Shown here one piece after another: positions 55,357 to 63,614 of a stretch of DNA of 64,000 bases. The notes beneath the pieces are model-generated. The model was given only the letters and a program-made list of their open reading frames with translations. It was not told the origin of the DNA and did not search any database. A program made the translations under genes and the position numbers. Source of the stretch: Chitinophagaceae bacterium IBVUCB2. Its GTDB lineage: Bacteria; Bacteroidota; Bacteroidia; Chitinophagales; Chitinophagaceae. The first letter of the stretch is position 1; the number at the start of each line of letters is the position of its first letter. Location: assembly GCA_002127295.1 (NCBI GenBank), contig NFUV01000001.1, positions 1,426,001 to 1,490,000 on the forward strand, in the 5' to 3' direction.

Positions 55357-56462
55357 TGTTTATAAATGTAAGATTTGGAAGTAGGTGCATGTATTGATGC
55401 AACTCTTTCCTTTAATTTAAGAAAAAACTTCTCGAAAAAGAAGTAAGAAAACGTTGATATAGCAATGGTTAAAATAAAAATACTGCCAAACAATGTGAAT
55501 ATGCGGGACCTCTCGGATAATCCATTCATCTCAGCGTTAAACAATTTTGCAAAAAAAAAGATAACTAATGGATGGTATATGTAAAGCCCATAAGATATTT
55601 TTCCAAGATAGTTGAGAATTGCATTGTCAAGCTTCAAAAAGCTCTTAGGATTAAGTGCCACGTTTATAATAAGCAGTATAGAAACCACTGAAAATATTTC
55701 CTGATCTACTGCTACCGCAATTCTGAATTTGTTGACAGCTATCATCACAATTATCACCCATAGAATCAGTTGTGTTATACAATGTGTGGAACACTTCAGG
55801 AAAAAAATATTTTTTCTGAACAATAAAATTGCCCCTAATGCGCCAATTGCCATACAATGAAACCTCGTAATATGAATCATATTATAATAAATCGGGTTTC
55901 CTGTCTCTTTAAAAATTTGCCAAAAAATAAATTTGACAACTAAAAAAACGATAATGAAAGTGCTGACCCAGACAATCAATTTATTTACCTTACCGATGAC
56001 CCAAGGCCAAAAAAGATAAAACTGCTCTTCTACCCCCAATGACCAGTAATGTCCGGTAACAAGGTTATGAGCTCCATAGATAAAAGGTATATTAGCCAAT
56101 AAAAAAATGTAGTATATAAAATAACTATTGAGCAATTGTTCATCATAGAAGAAAAAAACAATTACTGCCATTAACAAGTATAAATAATACAAAGGCCAAA
56201 TTCGTAATATTCTGCGCAGGTAAAATTTTCGAATATTAACCCTTCCGAAATTTTGCTTTTCTTGTAACAGTAAATATGTAATGAGAAAGCCGCTCAAAGT
56301 AAAAAACATAGTAACGCCATAATTACCAGTTTCTAACAATTGCACTTGTTGTAAATTAAATAAACTAAAGCTTTGGATGATATGTGTAGCAATAACACTA
56401 AAAGCTGCCAAAGCCCTTATTCCATTCAGCCCTCTAAAATGAATACTTGTGCCATTACTCAT
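55353..56462 (-). CDS. Acyltransferase family 3 (OafA/YrhL-like) membrane protein
   Basis: This is a polytopic membrane O-acyltransferase of the type that acetylates surface polysaccharides. The 369 residues have about ten helices. Family motifs are [18 protein letters not shown] (with the catalytic-type His), [18 protein letters not shown] (R/K-x10-type motif) and [17 protein letters not shown]. It is a close paralogue of the next gene upstream (56515-57606). It lacks a C-terminal SGNH domain, so it acts alone or with another acyl carrier. Confidence 0.93.
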   Translation of the reverse strand: MSNGTSIHFRGLNGIRALAAFSVIATHIIQSFSLFNLQQVQLLETGNYGVTMFFTLSGFLITYLLLQEKQNFGRVNIRKFYLRRILRIWPLYYLYLLMAVIVFFFYDEQLLNSYFIYYIFLLANIPFIYGAHNLVTGHYWSLGVEEQFYLFWPWVIGKVNKLIVWVSTFIIVFLVVKFIFWQIFKETGNPIYYNMIHITRFHCMAIGALGAILLFRKNIFFLKCSTHCITQLILWVIIVMIAVNKFRIAVAVDQEIFSVVSILLIINVALNPKSFLKLDNAILNYLGKISYGLYIYHPLVIFFFAKLFNAEMNGLSERSRIFTLFGSIFILTIAISTFSYFFFEKFFLKLKERVASIHAPTSKSYIYKQ

Positions 56463-56514
56463 TATTTAATATAATATTAAATGGTAATCTCATTTTAAAA
56501 CCGATCTATATGGA

Positions 56515-57606
56515 TTAACCGGTTGCAGAACTCTTTACAGGTGCAAACTTATTCTTAATAGTTAAAAATCGTTTCTCAAAAAACTCATATGACAACCATG
56601 CAATAAGGATAGTGAGAATAATAACAAAGGATAACAAAGTGATATATTTCCCAGTATTACCCATGCTTTCTGTTACTCCCGTAATTGCCTTTAATGAAAA
56701 AAATAATACTATAGGATGATATATATAAAGCCCAAAAGAAATTTTTCCCAAAAAATCGAGTGGCTTAAAATCGAGTCTTACCAAAGTGTTTTTATTGGCT
56801 GCTACGTTAACAATGATCACAACTGTAATAGCTGCAACAATATCGTTGTCAATAACAGAAACTATATGAAATTTATTGATCGCCATTAAGATGATCACCA
56901 TCCATGCAACTAGCTGTGTAACGGGATGAAAGACTATTTTCAAAAACTGCTGTTTTTCCCTGTAAAAAAGAACAGCACCCAATGCCCCTATTGCCATACA
57001 CTCAAACCGGCTGACATGTATAGCTGAGTATGGCCATGCAATGCCAGTTTGTATCTGCAATATTCTGAAAGCAATTTTTAATAGTATGAATACACTTATA
57101 AAAACTACTAATACTTTTACAAGGTTGGTTGCTCTCTTTACTATCCATGGCCAAAACAAATAAAATTGCTCCTCTACCCCCAATGACCAATAATGCCCTA
57201 ACAAAGGTATATCAATGCCTAAAATGAATGGAATATTAGCTGCTAATATGAAATAATAAAACAAGGACCCTGGTAAATCATATAAGTCATATACCATAAT
57301 AATTACCACAGAAATGAAAAGGTAGAAAAAATACAACGGCCATATCCTCAATATTCTGCGCAAGTAAAATGCTTTAATATTAATGGCAGAAAACTTTTCT
57401 TTTTCTATCAGCAATAAATAAGTGATCAAAAATCCGCTTAATGCGAAAAAAATACTGACTCCAAATCCTGCAAGATCAATGCCCTTACTTTCCGGTAAAC
57501 CAAACGCTTTACTAAATTGCAGGGTATGTGATATAACAACAGCAAAAGCAGCAATGGCTCTTATTCCATTCAGCCCTTTTAAATGAACACTGTGGCCTTT
57601 ATTCAT
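56515..57606 (-). CDS. Acyltransferase family 3 (OafA/YrhL-like), paralogue of neighbour
   Basis: The 363-residue membrane acyltransferase has the same layout as the following gene: [56 protein letters not shown] and [18 protein letters not shown]. The pair looks like a tandem duplication that has since diverged, so two different positions or sugars may be acylated. Its start overlaps the rmlB stop by one base. Confidence 0.93.
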   Translation of the reverse strand: MNKGHSVHLKGLNGIRAIAAFAVVISHTLQFSKAFGLPESKGIDLAGFGVSIFFALSGFLITYLLLIEKEKFSAINIKAFYLRRILRIWPLYFFYLFISVVIIMVYDLYDLPGSLFYYFILAANIPFILGIDIPLLGHYWSLGVEEQFYLFWPWIVKRATNLVKVLVVFISVFILLKIAFRILQIQTGIAWPYSAIHVSRFECMAIGALGAVLFYREKQQFLKIVFHPVTQLVAWMVIILMAINKFHIVSVIDNDIVAAITVVIIVNVAANKNTLVRLDFKPLDFLGKISFGLYIYHPIVLFFSLKAITGVTESMGNTGKYITLLSFVIILTILIAWLSYEFFEKRFLTIKNKFAPVKSSATG

Positions 57607-58682
57607 TAATTCGAATACTGTTTCTTATAGTATTGTTGGTATGATCCGGATGTTACGTTTTCTAACCATTCTTTGTTTTCCAAATACCAGTCAATTGTTT
57701 GGCTCAATCCTTCTTCAAATGTTACCGAAGGTTTCCACCCCAGTTCTTTATTAATTTTTGAAGCGTCGATCGCATATCGCCTGTCATGCCCCGGCCTGTC
57801 TTTTACATAAGTGATCAATGTCTCGCTTTCACCGGATGCATTACCTAGTTTTTCATCCATCAATTTGCAAAGCAATTTAACAAGATCAATATTTTTCCAC
57901 TCGTTAAAGCCACCGATATTATACGTATCGCCATTTTCACCTTTATGAAAAACCAAATCAATAGCCACTGCATGGTCTTTTACAAATAGCCAATCCCTGG
58001 TATATTGTCCATCACCATAAACCGGTAATGATTTTTTAGTAATGATATTGTTGATAAAAAGCGGAATCAATTTCTCCGGAAAGTGATAAGGACCATAATT
58101 GTTGGAACAATTCGTAATAACCACCGGCAAGCCAAACGTATCATGATAGGCTCTTACTAAATGATCACTGGATGCTTTGGATGCACTATAGGGTGAATGC
58201 GGGTCATATTTTGTTTCTTCAGTAAAGAATCCTGTATCGCCAAGAGCTCCATACACTTCATCCGTTGATACATGGTAAAAGCGTTTAGATGTTGAGGAGT
58301 TTGGAGTTGAGGGGTTGAGGGCTGAAGACCAGTGTTGCTTTGCTGCATTCAACAGGTTGACGGTTCCTATTACATTCGTATACACAAAATCAAGCGGCGA
58401 AAGTATAGATCGATCTACATGGCTTTCTGCGGCAAGGTGAATAACACCATCCGGGTTGTATTGTGTAAATATTCTTTCTAACTCTGCAGTATCAAGAATA
58501 TTTACTTTTTCAAAAATATAGTTGGGTGCATTTTCAATATCCCGGAGATTTTCGAGATTACCTGCATACGTTAATGCATCAAGATTGATTATTTTATAGT
58601 CAGGGTATTTGTTTACAAACAGCCTTACTACATGTGAGCCGATAAAACCGGCACCGCCAGTAATGATAATTGCTTTTTTCAT
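57606..58682 (-). CDS. rmlB: dTDP-glucose 4,6-dehydratase
   Basis: RmlB converts dTDP-glucose to dTDP-4-keto-6-deoxyglucose. The 358-residue SDR has IIITGGAGFIGSHVVRLF, HLAAESHVDRSI, VSTDEVYG (~138-145) and PYSASKASSDHLV (YxxxK); NNYGPYHFPEKLIPLFI is diagnostic. Residues ~120-133 (ALNPSTPNSSTS) are a low-complexity insert before the TDE motif, encoded by repeated TTGAGG units. It abuts the upstream epimerase gene. No RmlC/RmlD is present, so the sugar made from this intermediate is unknown here. Confidence 0.96.
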   Translation of the reverse strand: MKKAIIITGGAGFIGSHVVRLFVNKYPDYKIINLDALTYAGNLENLRDIENAPNYIFEKVNILDTAELERIFTQYNPDGVIHLAAESHVDRSILSPLDFVYTNVIGTVNLLNAAKQHWSSALNPSTPNSSTSKRFYHVSTDEVYGALGDTGFFTEETKYDPHSPYSASKASSDHLVRAYHDTFGLPVVITNCSNNYGPYHFPEKLIPLFINNIITKKSLPVYGDGQYTRDWLFVKDHAVAIDLVFHKGENGDTYNIGGFNEWKNIDLVKLLCKLMDEKLGNASGESETLITYVKDRPGHDRRYAIDASKINKELGWKPSVTFEEGLSQTIDWYLENKEWLENVTSGSYQQYYKKQYSN

Positions 58683-59633
58683 TTAATTATGATCTTTATA
58701 CCAGTTGAATGTTCGCTGTAATCCATCCACTACTGAAATAGCTGGTTGATATCCCAGCATTTTCCTGGCCTTATCAATATTTGCCAGGCTGTGTTTTACA
58801 TCTCCCTTTCTTTCCGGGCCATGTATAGGTTTCAGGCTGCTATTAGCTTCCCTTTTCAATCCGTTGAATAATTGTAGCAAGGAGGTTTGCTCTCCGCAGG
58901 CAATGTTATAAACCTGATTAATAGCGTCTTTGTTATCTGTAAACAATGAAAGAATATTAGCCTCTACCGCATTGGCTACATAGGTAAAGTCACGGCTATG
59001 ACTTCCATCCCCGTTAATAGTGGGTGGCGTATTTTTTAATAAGGCTTCGGCAAAAAGAGGTATTACTGCAGCATACGGCCCATTAGGGTTTTGCCGCGGA
59101 CCAAATATGTTGAAATAACGAAGACCAATCAATTCGATGTTGTACAAACTTGCATACACATTGGCATACAACTCATTTACATATTTTGTAACTGCATAAG
59201 GGGATAGGGGTTTACCAATTGTATCTTCTACTTTGGGCAACCCGGGATGATCGCCATAGGTGGATGAACTGGCAGCATACACAATTCTTTTTACACCACT
59301 TTCTTTGGCAGCCGTAAAAATATTTAATGTACCTGTAATGTTTACCTCGTTAGTGGTAAGCGGATCATTGATTGAGCGGGGAACGGAACCGAGTGCTGCC
59401 TGGTGTGAAATGCGATCGATACCTGCGCAAGCTGCTACGCAGGCCTGATAATTTCTTATATCTCCTTCGATGAATTCAAACTTTTTATTCTCTAAAAAAG
59501 AACTGATATTCTGCAAAGAACCAGTGGCCAGGTTATCAAACACTCTTACCAATGTCACCCTTTCATCCTTCAGTAATGTTTCCACCAGGTTGGAACCAAT
59601 AAAACCGGCACCGCCGGTTACTAATATTCGCAT
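58683..59633 (-). CDS. UDP-N-acetylglucosamine 4-epimerase-like SDR
   Basis: The 316-residue extended SDR has ILVTGGAGFIGSNLVETLLK, HQAALGSVPRSINDP (typical of the WbpP/Gne/TviC branch that accepts N-acetylated UDP-hexoses), YAASSSTYGDHPGLPK and SPYAVTKYVNE. It probably makes UDP-GalNAc or its uronic derivative for the repeat unit. It sits between the tyrosine kinase and rmlB, with its stop one base before the rmlB start. Confidence 0.9.
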   Translation of the reverse strand: MRILVTGGAGFIGSNLVETLLKDERVTLVRVFDNLATGSLQNISSFLENKKFEFIEGDIRNYQACVAACAGIDRISHQAALGSVPRSINDPLTTNEVNITGTLNIFTAAKESGVKRIVYAASSSTYGDHPGLPKVEDTIGKPLSPYAVTKYVNELYANVYASLYNIELIGLRYFNIFGPRQNPNGPYAAVIPLFAEALLKNTPPTINGDGSHSRDFTYVANAVEANILSLFTDNKDAINQVYNIACGEQTSLLQLFNGLKREANSSLKPIHGPERKGDVKHSLANIDKARKMLGYQPAISVVDGLQRTFNWYKDHN

Positions 59634-59647
59634 ACTTATGCCTTAAG

Positions 59648-62056
59648 TTATTTTGTAGATTTCTTAAAAAAACGGCGAAAGTCCAGCCATGCCAATAACC
59701 TGTCAAGGAAATTCGTGGGAGGATGTTCTTCTTCATAATAGCTTCCGTAACCGTAGCCATAACCATAACCATAACGTCCGTAGCCGTAGTAACCATAACC
59801 GGCTTTCATTTTTACATCATTAATGATGATGGATACCTTTGGTAATTTCTTCTCCTGGTAAAACTCATCTATCAATACTACCTGCTTTTTAAACGTATGA
59901 CCCTGGCGCACCAGGTATAAAGTAGCATCGGCAAATTTGCTTAATGTTTGGGCATCACTAACCATACCCACAGGAGCGGTATCAATTATAACCACATCAA
60001 AATTGCTTTTGAGCCAGGCAAACATTTCATCAACCCTTGCTCCCAATAATAATTCAGAAGGATTAGGAGGTATGGGTCCGCAGGCCAATACAAATAAATT
60101 ATCCTGCCCCGGTACTTGGGCAATAAGCTCTTGTAAATTTTCTGATTTCCCTACTAAATAGTTTGTAATACCGGGTCTTTTCGACATTTCAAGTCCCGAC
60201 AATACTTTTGGCTTACGAATATCAAACTCAAGAATAACCGTTTTTTTACCCGCCAATGCTAATACAGCTCCAATATTCGTACTTACAAAAGATTTACCTT
60301 CTCCACTAAAAGAGGAGGTTATCAGCAATGTAAATTTTTCCGTTTTTCCAATAATATATTGCAGGTTAGAACGGACGATACGGAACTGCTCTGCCACCAT
60401 GCTACGGGTAGTTTTATTCACCATCAGCACTTTGTCAGAGTAAGAATGCCCTATTTCACCCAGGATAGGGGCTGTTGTAATTTTTTCAATATCGAAGCGG
60501 GTACTTACTTTATCATTTAATACTTCGCCGGCAAATACAAACAAAGCAGGAACGGCTATACCCAGTAAGATCGCCATGATCTGTATCGATCGTCTGTTAG
60601 GTTTTACGGGAGTATTTGACACATAGGCCTTTTCTACGATCTGCACATTTGCAATAGTTGAAGCTCTTGAAATGGCAGTTTGTTCTCTTTTTTCCTGCAA
60701 TACATTATACAATCCCTGCTTAAAATCGACCTGGCGTTTTAGTTCATAATATTCTTTTGCCTTGGGAGGCATTAATTTCAATTGTGTTTGTGCCTGCCCG
60801 CTATTTTGTTGCAAGGAACCAATTGTTTTAATGTAAGCCCTTTTAATATTGGAGAGGTTTTCTAAAATGCTCTGGCGGAACTGTTCTATCTGTTGTTTGT
60901 TTTCCTGGACCAAAGGATTACCATCAGGCACATTACCATCCTTTAGTTGTTGCCGCTGAATTTGCATGGCATTATACCCTGCTATCATTTCATTTAATGT
61001 GGCATCACTAAGGGAGAAAGAGGAGGGAACAATTACCTGGTCGAATTCGTTTCTTTTATTTCGAAGGTAGCCTTCAATACTCTCCGCAATCACTATTTGC
61101 ATTTGCTGCTCATTGATAGCTTTATCAGCAGAGCTAATATTATCAAAATAGCTGGCCGATTGCCGTTCAATATCAATCAGGTTATTGTTGATCGCATACC
61201 GGTGCATATTATTTTGTACACTATCCAGTTCCCTGCTAACTACTGTAAGACGACTGTCGATGAAATCTATCATCTGGTCGGCGGTCTTATTTTTCAGTTC
61301 TTTGGTATAGTCGCCATACTCGGCCATTAACTGGTTTACGATATCCGCACCCAGGCTTGGATTGGTACTTTGCAACCCGATATTTAAAATACCAGAACCT
61401 GCCGCTTTCGGAGAAATAATAATACCCCCGGCATATATTGCTGCTGCTGTAGCCAGTGGCTTGTATTCCACTACATAATCCTTACCTACTCCTCCAGAAG
61501 GATTTCGGATTAACCGAAAAGTACCATAGCTATTCTTAAAATATTTCCCGAAGGGGACAGTTGTATTATCATCATTTACCTTAAAACTAGAAGCATCAAC
61601 GAATTTAATTTTTAAGGCAAACGCCCTGTTAGAGTCGTTAAGTTGAGCTGCGTCAATTATAAATGGTCCATATTTATAGATATTGATGGTCTTAACCTTC
61701 CCTTTTACAAAATAGCTGTATTGAAGATTTTGTTTGGCAACCACTCTTTCCATCAACCCTTTTGATTTCAAGACCTCAATTTCGCTTTGAATATTTTGAG
61801 ATTTCCCTCCACCAAAAATATCTTCAAACTTGTCATTTCTTCCTGCCTGGTTTTCCGCTTTTATTACCAACGTTCCACCCGTACTATAAATTGAAGTAGC
61901 ATATCGTAAGTACGCATAGGAACCCAGCAAAGCCACAGCTACTGATAGAATAAAGATGGGTAGAAACCGGACATATTTATAAAACAAATCCCGAAGACTT
62001 AAACTCCAGAGTTCGCTTCGATGATTATTACTTGTGCTGTTTGCCTGTTCTTCCAT
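59648..62056 (-). CDS. wzc: Polysaccharide co-polymerase / tyrosine autokinase (Wzc-like)
   Basis: This inner membrane chain-length regulator and BY-kinase controls polymerisation and export. Of its 802 residues, the N-terminal helix (~31-50) and a helix near 490-510 flank a large periplasmic Wzz/coiled-coil domain. The cytoplasmic kinase has Walker A SGEGKS (584-589), Walker A' VILEFDIRKP (D612) and Walker B VVIIDTAPVG (D692). The C-terminal tyrosine cluster is a Gly-Tyr repeat with 11 tyrosines at 754-774, followed by 28 more residues. Autophosphorylation there is expected to be reversed by the PHP phosphatase at 30944. Wza is the next gene upstream. Confidence 0.95.
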   Translation of the reverse strand: MEEQANSTSNNHRSELWSLSLRDLFYKYVRFLPIFILSVAVALLGSYAYLRYATSIYSTGGTLVIKAENQAGRNDKFEDIFGGGKSQNIQSEIEVLKSKGLMERVVAKQNLQYSYFVKGKVKTINIYKYGPFIIDAAQLNDSNRAFALKIKFVDASSFKVNDDNTTVPFGKYFKNSYGTFRLIRNPSGGVGKDYVVEYKPLATAAAIYAGGIIISPKAAGSGILNIGLQSTNPSLGADIVNQLMAEYGDYTKELKNKTADQMIDFIDSRLTVVSRELDSVQNNMHRYAINNNLIDIERQSASYFDNISSADKAINEQQMQIVIAESIEGYLRNKRNEFDQVIVPSSFSLSDATLNEMIAGYNAMQIQRQQLKDGNVPDGNPLVQENKQQIEQFRQSILENLSNIKRAYIKTIGSLQQNSGQAQTQLKLMPPKAKEYYELKRQVDFKQGLYNVLQEKREQTAISRASTIANVQIVEKAYVSNTPVKPNRRSIQIMAILLGIAVPALFVFAGEVLNDKVSTRFDIEKITTAPILGEIGHSYSDKVLMVNKTTRSMVAEQFRIVRSNLQYIIGKTEKFTLLITSSFSGEGKSFVSTNIGAVLALAGKKTVILEFDIRKPKVLSGLEMSKRPGITNYLVGKSENLQELIAQVPGQDNLFVLACGPIPPNPSELLLGARVDEMFAWLKSNFDVVIIDTAPVGMVSDAQTLSKFADATLYLVRQGHTFKKQVVLIDEFYQEKKLPKVSIIINDVKMKAGYGYYGYGRYGYGYGYGYGSYYEEEHPPTNFLDRLLAWLDFRRFFKKSTK

Positions 62057-62090
62057 TTAATGGTCTTTCTTTTTATGAAGCAGGATGCGA

Positions 62091-62861
62091 TTAATTTTTT
62101 ATAAAAATGTTGGCTAAAGTAGCAGCTACCGTTACCAAGGTAAAAGCGAATGCTATTTTTTGAGCTGTTCTTGCCTGATCTGCATCTTTTAGCTTTTGTT
62201 TGGTTGGTTCCACTATTATCAAATCGTTCTGCACCAGGTTATAATAGGGTGATTCAAATATATCTTTTGAAGAAAGATCAATGATACCTGTTTCTCTTTT
62301 ACCATTGGTTTCCCGCACTATTTTGACACTATTTCTTTTGCCAAAATCTGTTACACCTCCGGCTAAACCAATAGCCTGTAAAATAGTAAGACTTTCTCCG
62401 GGAACAGTTAGAATGCCTTGCCTGGAAACTTCTCCGAGCATATTTACACTAAAGTTCAAAAAACGAATGACTACCGTTGGATCGGAAAGCAACTCCACAG
62501 GCTGGCTCAGCCTTTTCTTAATTTCTGCTGCTAGCTCCTGCTTGGTTAATCCTTCTGCATGAATGGTACCCAACCGATGATGATCAATATTGCCCTCCGC
62601 ATCTACTAAATAGCCTGGAACGCCGCCACCTGTAGCCGGGGTTTGATTAAAAATCAGATCTGCTTCTGGTTTTGTACTCAAACTGGATATCTGAATAGAG
62701 ATCAAATCGTTTTTCTGAATTTTCAATGAGGTCGTTTTTACATCTCCTTTACCGGTTGAGTCGTTTACATTTTCCAGGTAGTATGGAATTTTTTGCTGTG
62801 TGCGGCAGGAAAATAAATAAAGGGGTAGTGCAAACAATAACAAAATCCGGGTGAACTTCAT
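62091..62861 (-). CDS. wza: Outer membrane polysaccharide export lipoprotein (Wza-like)
   Basis: The 256-residue product has a lipoprotein signal (LLFALPLYLFSC, Cys19). The polysaccharide-export domain contains KIQKNDLISIQISSLSTKPE, YLVDAEGNIDHHRLGTIHAE and GLTKQELAAEIKKRL. An SLBB domain (VNMLGEVSRQGILTVPGESL) and a C-terminal hydrophobic helix (IAFAFTLVTVAATLANIFI) follow; Bacteroidota Wza-like proteins often have the latter. It forms the outer membrane pore partner of the kinase/co-polymerase 34 bases downstream. Confidence 0.93.
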   Translation of the reverse strand: MKFTRILLLFALPLYLFSCRTQQKIPYYLENVNDSTGKGDVKTTSLKIQKNDLISIQISSLSTKPEADLIFNQTPATGGGVPGYLVDAEGNIDHHRLGTIHAEGLTKQELAAEIKKRLSQPVELLSDPTVVIRFLNFSVNMLGEVSRQGILTVPGESLTILQAIGLAGGVTDFGKRNSVKIVRETNGKRETGIIDLSSKDIFESPYYNLVQNDLIIVEPTKQKLKDADQARTAQKIAFAFTLVTVAATLANIFIKN

Positions 62862-62912
62862 TGATACATCTTTAGTTAAAAAAGCAATAATGCTTTTGAA
62901 TAAGGTTCTTTT

Positions 62913-63419
62913 TTACCTCGGCTGTGCCGAAGTTAATTTACTTCTGTCAAAATAGGCCACCAAAATATACCCAAGACTGTCAATAGCAATCTTGGCAGTT
63001 TTATGCCTTATATCCAGTACTTTTCCTTCCTGGTCCATCATACTACCATTGGTAATACGTACCCGCTGGTTTACTTTTAACTCCACGGGTCTTGCTTCCA
63101 CGTTTTCATATTCATTCAAAAAACGCTTAATGGCATTTATTTCTTTTTCTTTTATAATGGCCGGCTTACCATCCCAATAAACAAAATTAATTGCACCCGC
63201 TGTCATCCGCACAGCAGCACGGTCACCGTCACTCACTTTTACAAAAACATAGGATTTGAATAATGGCTCTTCCACCACTTTAACTCTATCACTCCACTTT
63301 CTTCTTACTTTATTAAGGGGACAGTAACTTTCGACTCCCTTCTCTTGCAAAAGCTGGTTTACTTTTTTTTCCCAACGTGGCCGGGTATACACGGCTAGCC
63401 ATTTACGGGGTTGTGCCAT
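62913..63419 (-). CDS. UpxY-family transcription antiterminator (NusG-like)
   Basis: This is a specialised NusG paralogue that, in Bacteroides, binds elongating polymerase at the head of a capsule operon and keeps it going through the long operon. The 168 residues have the NGN domain (WLAVYTRPRWEKKVNQLLQE, LFKSYVFVKVSD) and a KOW domain (VNQRVRITNGSMMDQEGKVL). It is the first gene before wza/wzc, with a leader of about 110 bases containing an AT-rich palindrome. It is expected to govern the cluster down to 30.9 kb. Confidence 0.92.
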   Translation of the reverse strand: MAQPRKWLAVYTRPRWEKKVNQLLQEKGVESYCPLNKVRRKWSDRVKVVEEPLFKSYVFVKVSDGDRAAVRMTAGAINFVYWDGKPAIIKEKEINAIKRFLNEYENVEARPVELKVNQRVRITNGSMMDQEGKVLDIRHKTAKIAIDSLGYILVAYFDRSKLTSAQPR

Positions 63420-63453
63420 TTAGTTTTACGGATAGCTTCGCCATCTCAATCAC

Positions 63454-63468
63454 ATAATAATTTATTAT
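63454..63468. promoter_or_regulatory. AT-rich palindrome in the upxY leader
   Basis: ATAATAA (63454-63460) and TTATTAT (63462-63468) form a 15-bp palindrome 35 bases upstream of the upxY ATG, inside the predicted leader. It could be a protein binding site or a weak RNA hairpin; its composition makes chance possible. Confidence 0.3.
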
Positions 63469-63537
63469 ATGACTGGTTTTCATTGAATTAGACTAAAGAA
63501 TAAGGGCAAATGCTGAGAACACCCCTAATTTTGCTTG

Positions 63538-63545
63538 CAAATATA
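63538..63545 (-). promoter_or_regulatory. Predicted -7 box for upxY and the polysaccharide operon
   Basis: TATATTTG on the minus strand is an exact TAnnTTTG match and gives a transcript start near 63531. No TTG is present at the -33 position, so the promoter may need an activator or another sigma factor. Confidence 0.4.
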
Positions 63546-63614
63546 GGGGAAGATGTGAGTGGTAAAAGAATAAAATGTGCAGATTTTGAAGGATTTACCC
63601 CCAAGAGTTGATAA

